Shown here piece by piece: positions 54,167 to 61,594 of a stretch of DNA of 64,000 bases. Both the position numbers and the translations under genes were made by a program. Within the stretch, counting starts at the first letter, position 1. Every line of letters begins with the position of its first letter. The stretch is from positions 12,477,312-12,541,311 of the forward strand of contig NC_092675.1 in the NCBI RefSeq assembly GCF_964355755.1, in the 5' to 3' direction. Origin of the DNA: Antedon mediterranea (lineage: Eukaryota > Echinodermata > Crinoidea > Comatulida > Antedonidae). A model generated the notes under the pieces. It was not told where the DNA came from and did not search any database. It saw nothing but the letters and a program-made list of their open reading frames with translations.

Positions 54167-54367
54167 TCAGATGAGTCTAAGTTTGACTCTAATCCACACT
54201 GCTGTTTTGTGACGGTTGAGTTTGGCATGTATTAGCTCCCCGCCTTGTTCAGAGACCACCTTCCATTCTCTCATGAATGCAATAGCATGGTGCTCAAGCA
54301 TATGTAGCTTAGGCTGTATTACACCTGGTGCAATATGCCTGTATTCTGCTAAAAATACTTGTATCAT
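54167..54367 (-). pseudogene. Transposase-like C-terminal exon remnant
   Basis: The minus-strand frame of 66 codons contains PKLHMLEHHAIAFMREWKV, then SEQGGELIHAKLN. I recognise this PK-H-LE-H...FM-W...EQGGE-IHA--N pattern from C-terminal parts of many multicopy, transposon-derived proteins of marine invertebrates. I cannot name the family with certainty from memory. A transposase of the Chapaev type would agree with the CAC ends and 4-bp target duplication. The segment between W and EQGGE seems a few residues shorter than I expect, and the tail after LN is low in similarity, so the copy is probably decayed. The start codon is simply the first ATG. The real start of the exon is more likely a splice acceptor slightly upstream. 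Taken with the zinc-finger remnant at 54852-55061, it suggests a split gene read leftward. Confidence 0.5.
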
Positions 54368-54851
54368 ATTTTTTATGTAATTAAAAAAATACTTATTTTA
54401 CACATTAATACATTTTATAATTTCAGAAATTTTGTGATGAAAAAGTCAATCTGTGGTGACTGTAGAATGGACCCGAGTCCTGACTATCTTAGACATTTAA
54501 ATAATAGAAAGTTCTGACAATTTAGTTGAATAGAAATGTACAATGTATGATGTAATCTTAATTGAAAATTGGCAGTTTTTAAACTATGTATATAAATTAG
54601 GATGAGAAAACAGTTATTTGATTATGAGGTATGTTCATTTAAATAAATTTGTTAGTATAAACTTTCAAAAAGAGTGAAGATATAAGGAAGAAAAGCAGAT
54701 TATGGAGCAGCTGTACCAAATAAAAAAACTGTTCCCTTAAACGCCAGTGTGTTCTTTCACTTGTGAATGTAGTTTTTGCCCAGGTCATAGTTGTTGTAAG
54801 TTGTTGGTGTAGCATGCCAAGCAATTTTTCCATGCCCTGTTAATTTAAATG
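54368..54851. other. Putative intron and exon debris between the two transposase-like remnants
   Basis: AT-rich sequence containing a 64-codon minus-strand frame (54639-54833) that begins MEKLLGMLHQQL and ends in a hydrophobic run. I cannot assign it. An AG|GT-like step near ACAAG/TGAAAG on the minus strand could be a donor, but I see no convincing exon. It is reported as unassigned sequence within the element. Confidence 0.3.
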
Positions 54852-55061
54852 TTAGCGTGGTAGTATACAGTATCCATTGCAAATTCGTGAATGGCAGGTT
54901 GTACAAATGTATATAGGTTGTGATTTTACATTTGTTAGATTTAGTGCAAATTTGTGACGGCTTTTCATATTTTAAAAATTGTATTTTTTATCTTTTTCTT
55001 TAAATTTTGTTCCACAACAAAAGCAAGTAGAACGTAAAGCCTTTTCGTGAAACTGTGTTGC
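54852..55061 (-). pseudogene. Zinc-finger-like exon remnant with in-frame stop
   Basis: On the minus strand a good acceptor (TTCTTTTCATTTTTGTAG) is followed at 55061 by a 70-codon frame. It reads ATQFHEKALRSTCFCCGTK and, after one TAA stop at codon 30 (54972-54974), continues in the same frame to QPIYICTTCHSRICNGYC before a final stop at 54852. The two Cys-x2-Cys pairs, about 50 residues apart, look like a treble-clef or C2C2 zinc-binding module, as found at the N-terminus of several transposase families. The internal stop shows it is no longer functional, unless the reference base is wrong. It lies 5' of the C-terminal remnant at 54167-54367 on the same strand, which fits one broken transposase gene read from the right end of the element. 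Confidence 0.45.
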
Positions 55062-55884
55062 CTACAAAAATGAAAAGAAATGTTAATTTTACCAACCTTT
55101 AATTTTATATTATATTTATCATACAGTAGTTTGAGTATTTTTGTATAGGCTTTAATTTTAAAAGCCTAGGCCTGGTAGTTAGTAGTTTTACTAAATTTTT
55201 ACATTTATGATGAATTATATTCAGTTGAAATAAATACAATGATAATAATTAAGCTTATTATTTAATCTATTGTAAATTAAAATGATATATAGCATGATTA
55301 CACTACTTATACGTACCAACTAGGCCTAGCTACAACCTAGGCCTAGTTGCGTACAGCCTAGCGAGCGGTTATCAGACGCGTTCATCGACCTCTCGCCAAA
55401 TACGCTGTTTCGCATTTAACAAAACAGTCGAGTTTTTCAATGAAAATTTCTTGAGATTTTCACCGTCACCTCCTAACAATTCAATGTCTCATGTAAGCAT
55501 ATATAATCAAACTTTTACCTAGATTTTCCAAGTATTATGAAAATTACGAATAAAAACAAAAAGTGTACAATTTGACAAGCATTTTTTCAAACTTTCCATT
55601 GTTTACATTTGCTAGGCCGATCGATGTTAATTTTTAAAACTTCCGGGTGTAAATAATTTCGTAAACTTGGTGTTATGCTTAATTACTTATTATTTCCAAA
55701 AAATCGGTAATTAAAAAACTTATTTTCTAACAAATAGTATAAAAATGGTTTTATAATATTTATGACGAAATTGATTAAAATAATTTAAAGTGTAGTTATA
55801 AAAGTTGCAAATGTCGCGAAAGTTGAACGAGATTCAACCACTCGCGCGGCGTCACGCTCAGGCACATATCGCCGTCTGACAATA

Positions 55885-55894
55885 TTGAGGGCGC
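55885..55894 (-). repeat. Right subterminal inverted repeat
   Basis: TTGAGGGCGC, the complement of the motif at 50727-50736. It is 42 bp from the right terminus. Confidence 0.6.
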
Positions 55895-55922
55895 TTGACT
55901 TTCTCTATTTATTTTACATTGG

Positions 55923-55936
55923 TTGAAACAGCTGTG
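55923..55936 (-). repeat. Right terminal inverted repeat of the 5.2-kb transposon
   Basis: TTGAAACAGCTGTG, an exact complement of the left 14 bp. AATA follows directly at 55937-55940 as the second target-site copy. Confidence 0.85.
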
Positions 55937-58900
55937 AATAGCTTAATATCGTATTTAAAAACGTTTTAGACCATTTTGAGCATTTCGACAAAACTTTTTT
56001 ACACAAAACACCAAAGTGCTTAGAATAGCTTCAAATCGCATTTGGAGACGTTTTAGACCAATTTGTGCATTTCAATGAAACTTGGTTACACAAAAACATC
56101 AAAGTGCTTAAAATCACATTATAAATCGTTTTAGACCATTTTGAGCATTTTGATAACACTTTTCACACAAAAACATCAAAGAGCACAAAATAGCTTAATA
56201 TCGTATTCAAAAACGTTTTAGACCATTTTGAGCATTTCGACAAAACTTGTTAACATAAAAACACCAAAGTGCTTAGAATAGCGTCAAATCGTATTTGGAG
56301 ACGTTTTAGACCATTTTGTGATTTTCGAAAAAACTTGTTAACATAAAAACACCAAAGTGCTTAGAATAGCTTCAAATCGCATTTGGAGACGTTTTAGACC
56401 ATTTTGTGATTTTCGATAAAACTTTTTAACATAAAAACACCAAAGTGCTTAGAATAGCTTCAAATCACATTTGGAGACGTTTTAGACCATTTTGTGATTT
56501 TCGAAAAAACTTGTTAACATAAAAACACGAAAGTGCTTAGAATAGCTTCAAATCGCATTTGGAAGCGTTTTAGACCATTTTGTGATTTTCGAAAAAAATT
56601 GTTAACATAAAAACACCAAAGTGCTTAGAATCACATTATAAACCGTTTTAGACCATTTTGAGCATTTCGATAACACTTTTCACACAAAAACATCAAAGAG
56701 CACAAAATAGCTTAATATCGTATTTAAAAACGTTTTAGACCATTTTGAGCATTTAGACAAAACTTTTTCACACAAAACACCAAAGTGCTTAGAATAGCTT
56801 CAAATCGCATTTGGAGACGTTTTAGAACATTTTGTGTTTTTCGAAAAAAACTGTTAACATAAAAACACCAAAGTGCTTAGAATAGCTTCAAATCGCATTT
56901 GGAGACGCTTTAGACCATTTTGTGATTTTCGAAAAAAATTGTTAACATAAAAACACCAAAGTGCTTAGAATCACATTATAAACCGTTTTAGACCATTTGA
57001 GCATTTCGATAACAATTTTCACACAAAAACATCAAAGAGCACAAAATAGCTTAATATCGTATTTAAAAATGTTTTAGACCATTTTGAGCATTTAGAAAAA
57101 ACTTTTTCACACAAAACACCAAAGTGCTTAGAATAGCTTCAAATCGTATTTGGAGACGTTTTAGACCATTTTGAGATTTTCGAAAAAACTTGTTAACATA
57201 AAAACACCAAAGTGCTTAGAATAGCTTCAAATCGTATTTGGAGACGTTTTAGACCATTTTGTGATTTTCGAAAAAACTTGTTAACATAAAAACACCAAAG
57301 TGCTTAGAATAGCTTCAAATCGCATTTGGAGACGTTTTAGACCATTTTGTGCATTTTGATGAAACTTGGTTACACAAAAACTTCAAAGTGCTTAAAATCA
57401 CATTATAAACCGTTTTAGACCATTTTGAGCATTTCGATAACACTTTTCACACAAAAACATCAAAGAGCACAAAATAGCTTAATATCGTATTTAAAAACGT
57501 TTTAGACCATTTTGAGCATTTCGACAAAACTTTTTCACACAAAACACCAAAGTGCTTAGAATAGCTTCAAATCGCATTTGGAGACGTTTTAGACAATTTT
57601 GTGATTTTCGAAAAAACTTGTTAACATAAAAACACCAAAGTGCTTAGAATAGCTTCAAATCGCATTTGGAGACGTTTTAGACCATTTTGTGATTTTCGAA
57701 AAAACTTGTTAACATAAAAACACCAAAGTGCTTAGAATAGCTTCAAATCGTATTTGGAGACGTTTTAGACCATTTTGTGATTTTCGAAAAAACTTGGTTA
57801 CACAAAAACATCAAAGTGCTTAAAATCACATTATAAACCGTTTTAGACCATTTTGAGCATTTCTATAACACTTTTCACACAAAAACATCAAAGAGCACAA
57901 AATAGCTTAATATCGTGTTTAAAAACGTTTTAGACCATTTTGAGCATTTCGACAAAACTTTTTCACACAAAACACCAAAGTGCTTAGAATAGCTTCAAAT
58001 CGCATTTGGAGACGTTTTAGACCATTTCGTGATTTTCGAAAAAAACTTGTTAACATAAAAACACCAAAGTGCTTAGAATAGCTTCAAATCGTATTTGGAG
58101 ACGTTTTAGACCATTTTGTGATTTTCGAAAAAACTTGTTAACATAAAAACACCAAAGTTCTTAGAATCACATTATAAACAGTTTTAGACCATTTTGAGCA
58201 TTTCGATAACAATTTTCACACAAAAACATCAAAGAGCACAAAATAGCTTAATATCGTATTTAAAAATGTTTTAGACCATTTTGAGCATTTAGACAAAACT
58301 TTTTCACACAAAACACCAAAGTGCTTAGGATAGCTTCAAATTGCATTTGGAGACGTTTTAGACCATTTTGTGATTTTCGAAAAAACTTGTTAACATAAAA
58401 ACAACGAAGTGCTTAGAATAGCTTCAAATCGAATTTGGAGACGTTTTAGACCATTTTGTGATTTTCGAAAAAACATGTCAACATAAAAACACCAAAGGGT
58501 TTAGAATAGCTTCAAATCGCATTTGGAGACGTTTTAGACCATTTTGTGATTTTCGAAAAAACTTGTTAACATAAAAACACCAAAGTGCTTAGAATAGCTT
58601 CAAATCGTATTTGGAGACGTTTTAGACCATTTTGAGATTTTCGAAAAAACTTGGTTACACAAAAACATCAAAGTGCTTAAAATCACATTATAAACCGTTT
58701 TAGACCATTTTGAGCATTTCGATAAAACTTTTCACACAAAAACATCAAAGAGCACAAAATAGCTTAATATCGTATTTAAAAACGTTTTAGACCATTTTGA
58801 GCATTTCGACAAAACTTTTTCACACAAAACACCAAAGTGCTTAGAATAGCTTCAAATCGCATTTGGAGACGTTTTAGACCAATTTGTGCATTTCGATGAA

Positions 58901-60637
58901 ACTTGGTTACACAAAAACATCACAGTGCTTAAAATCACATTATAAACAGTTTTAGACCATTTTGAGCATTTCGACAAAACTTTTTCACACAAAACACCAA
59001 AGTGCTTAGAATAGCTTCAAATCGCATTTGGAGACGTTTTAGACCATTTTGTGATTTTCGAAAAAACTTGTTAACATAAAAACACCAAAGTGCTTAGAAT
59101 AGCTTCAAATCGTATTTGGAGACGTTTTAGACCATTTTGTGATTTTCGAAAAAACTTGTTAACATAAAAACACCAAAGTTCTTAGAATCACATTATAAAC
59201 CGTTTTAGACCATTTTGAGCATTTCGATAACAATTTTCACACAAAAACATCAAAGAGCACAAAAAAACTTAATATCGTATTTAAAAATGTTTTAGACCAT
59301 TTTGAGCATTTAGACAAAACTTTTTCACACAAAACACCAAAGTGCTTAGGATAGCTTCAAATCGCATTTGGAGACGTTTTAGACCATTTTGTGATTTTCG
59401 AAAAAACTTGTTAACATAAAAACAACGAAGTGCTTAGAATAGCTTCAAATCGAATTTGGAGACGTTTTAGACCATTTTGAGATTTTCGAAAAAACTTGGT
59501 TACACAAAAACATCAAAGTGCTTAAAATCACATTATAAACCGTTTTAGACCATTTTGAGCATTTCGATAACACTTTTCACACAAAAACATCAAAGAGCAC
59601 AAAATAGCTTAATATCGTATTTAAAAACGTTTTAGACCATTTTGAGCATTTAGACAAAACTTTTTCAAACAAAACACCAAAGTGCTTAGAATAGCTTCAA
59701 ATTGCATTTGGAGACGTTTTAGACCATTTTGTGATTTTCGAAAAAACATGTCAACATAAAAACACCAAAGGGTTTAGAATAGCTTCAAATCGCATTTGGA
59801 GACGTTTTAGACCATTTTGTGATTTTCGAAAAAACTTGTTAACATATAAACACCAAAGTGCTTAGAATAGCTTCAAATCGTATTTGGAGACGTTTTAGAC
59901 CATTTTGAGATTTTCGAAAAAACTTGGTTACACAAAAACATCAAAGTGCTTAAAATCACATTATAAACCGTTTTAGACCATTTTGAGCATTTCGATAACA
60001 CTTTTCACACAAAAACATCAAAGAGCACAAAATAGCTTAATATCGTATTTAAAAACGTTTTAGACCATTTTGAGCATTTCGACAAAACTTTTTCACACAA
60101 AACACCAAAGTGCTTAGAATAGCTTCAAATCGCATTTGGAGACGTTTTAGACCATTTTGTGATTTTCGAAAAAACATGTCAACATAAAAACACCAAAGGG
60201 TTTAGAATAGCTTCAAATCGCATTTGGAGACGTTTTAGACCATTTTGTGATTTTCGAAAAAACTTGGTTACACAAAAACATCAAATTGCTTAAAATCACA
60301 TTATAAACCGTTTTAGACCATTTTGAGCATTTCGATAACACTTTTCACACAAAAACATCAAAGAGCACAAAATAGCTTAATATCGTATTTAAAAACGTTT
60401 TAGACCATTTTGAGCATTTCGACAAAACTTGTTAACATAAAAACACCAAAGTGCTTAGAATAGCTTCAAATCGCATTTGGAGACGTTTTAGACCATTTTG
60501 TGAATTTCGAAAAAAATTGTTAACATAAAAACACCAAAGTGCTTAGAATCACATTATAAACCGTTTTAGACCATTTTGAGCATTTCGATAACAATTTTCA
60601 CACAAAAACATCAAAGAGCACAAAATAGCTTAATATC
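55937..60637. repeat. Satellite B block 6 (4.7 kb)
   Basis: The same array as the block ending at 50694, resumed after the transposon in mid-register at AATAGCTTAATATCG. All four monomer types occur in the same orientation. Variants such as CATTATAAACAGTTTTAG (near 58167 and 58939) and GCTTAGGATAGC (near 58322 and 59343) mark a local duplication of about 1.0 kb. The block ends at the left CTTAATATC target copy (60629-60637). Confidence 0.95.
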
Positions 60638-60647
60638 TAGTCTGGGT

Positions 60648-60748
60648 TCCAGACGGAGTTTTGTCTTAATATTAGTTAAAAGATAAATATTTTGGCACAT
60701 ATGGCGTTTCATACGTATACTACTTGATTTTGGATACTCCGTCTGGGG
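60648..60748. repeat. Inverted repeat CCAGACGGAG / CTCCGTCTGG near the left end of the 957-bp element
   Basis: A 10-bp inverted pair about 80 bases apart overlaps the terminal mini-hairpin. CCAGAC can therefore pair either with the terminal GTCTGG or with the internal copy. The left end could switch between two folds. Confidence 0.65.
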
Positions 60749-60774
60749 AAACACGCACAAGTCACGTGGTTTGA

Positions 60775-60792
60775 CACCAAGAATTCTTGGTG
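60775..60792. repeat. Perfect 18-bp palindrome
   Basis: CACCAAGAATTCTTGGTG equals its own reverse complement. It is inside the 957-bp element, in a more GC-rich stretch that also contains CACGTG just upstream. It may be a binding site for a dimeric protein. No function can be read from sequence alone. Confidence 0.75.
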
Positions 60793-61594
60793 CATACGAT
60801 TATCCGGTTGACTAGTTTCAGCTGCATGCGATTGGCTACTCTCTCGTACACCGTTTAAATATTCATATTTAAGAATTTCAAAGACTCAACAAATAAGATG
60901 ATGCGCATGCGCTATGTTACGTTTAGACAATGTGTACTTGTTGGGTACATTTATGAAAGTTCTGAAGGCTAGAAATTATTTTATATGCCTAGTAGTCTGG
61001 TAAACATTTGATGGGATCTTTGAAATATGAAAACTCGTCTTGATATATGATAGGCTAGCTTCTCCGCAAATCAAACATTGAATGGATCATTTATTACGCG
61101 GACATAATTTTGATTTAATTCTCACTCAGACCCTGTCCTGTTCTGTGTGGTGGTGTAGCCCTGTTGTGTGCCGGTGGTATGTAGGCCTACTTCATTGGCG
61201 TTTTATTTGGCAGGTCATACGTGCGAGTTGAGTAGGACCTACGAAAGAGGCCTAGGCCAAAGACTAAACAATTAATAAACAAAACAACTTGGCATTACTA
61301 TTTTATATTTCAACAGTCTCGATCGTACATTAAGCACTGGTAGGCCTACGTACTCGATCTCTTTCATTTTGAAACAAAATGATCATTGGTTGATTCGAAA
61401 TCCATATTTACATACCGCCCGCCCCATATAGCCAAATACGGTATGATAACCTACGTCATTCTTATCGTATGTTTGCGGTCTGCAAATCGATTTCTATACG
61501 TGTTTCACAAGTCTGTATTTTCAGAAAAAAATCGCGGTCGAAATAAAAACAAATAAATAAAAAAAAAAGATAATACAGACTTGGGGCAAGTCTA

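Larger units (their letters stand above)
50695..55936. mobile_element. 5242-bp DNA transposon, Chapaev-like (CMC group), degenerate
   Basis: The insert has 14-bp terminal inverted repeats starting CACAGCTGTTTCAA. A second inverted pair, GCGCCCTCAA, lies 32 bp inside the left end and 42 bp inside the right end. It is flanked by AATA at 50691-50694 and 55937-55940. The satellite reads continuously across the site as CAAAATAGCTTAATATCG if one copy is removed. CAC...GTG ends with a 4-bp target duplication are what is known for Chapaev elements. The superfamily call is an inference from ends and duplication length. The right half contains minus-strand coding remnants of a possible transposase. The left half contains four tandem units of about 640 bp. 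Base composition, with GGCCTA-rich stretches and CpG-rich ends, differs from the satellite. Only this copy is seen in the window. Confidence 0.8.
55062..55936. other. Right arm of the transposon, probable 5' flank of its decayed gene
   Basis: No open frame is supported here. The arm has a GGCCTA stretch (55320-55350) and two CpG-rich patches: 55355-55400 with GCGAGCGG and GACGCG, and 55810-55880 with CTCGCGCGGCGTCACGCTC. CpG-rich DNA upstream of the minus-strand remnants could be the old promoter; this is inference. The arm ends in the terminal inverted repeat. Confidence 0.4.
60638..61594. mobile_element. 957-bp non-autonomous element with terminal hairpins and 9-bp target duplication
   Basis: CTTAATATC is present at 60629-60637 and again at 61595-61603. 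Satellite B normally has it once, as TAGCTTAATATCGTATT, so the insertion is precise with a 9-bp duplication. The left end TAGTCTGGGTTCCAGAC folds into a 6-bp stem with a 3-base loop. The right end AGACTTGGGGCAAGTCT folds into a 7-bp stem with a GGG loop. The two ends share only about TAG-CT as inverted repeat. No reading frame of note is present. A 9-bp duplication is typical of Mutator-like elements, but the ends do not let me name the superfamily. It contains GTAGGCCTAC-type motifs unlike the satellite. A paralogous uninterrupted site exists near 29576. Confidence 0.85.

Noticed and set aside
55300-55900. CpG-rich patches as a tRNA or rRNA gene
   Set aside because: No cloverleaf with A and B box spacing, and no rRNA-like conserved stretches, could be found by eye.
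50695-55936. LTR retrotransposon
   Set aside because: Ends are inverted, not direct, repeats. No reverse transcriptase, primer-binding site or polypurine tract was seen. The direct repeats at 51292-53908 are four internal units, not two long terminal repeats.
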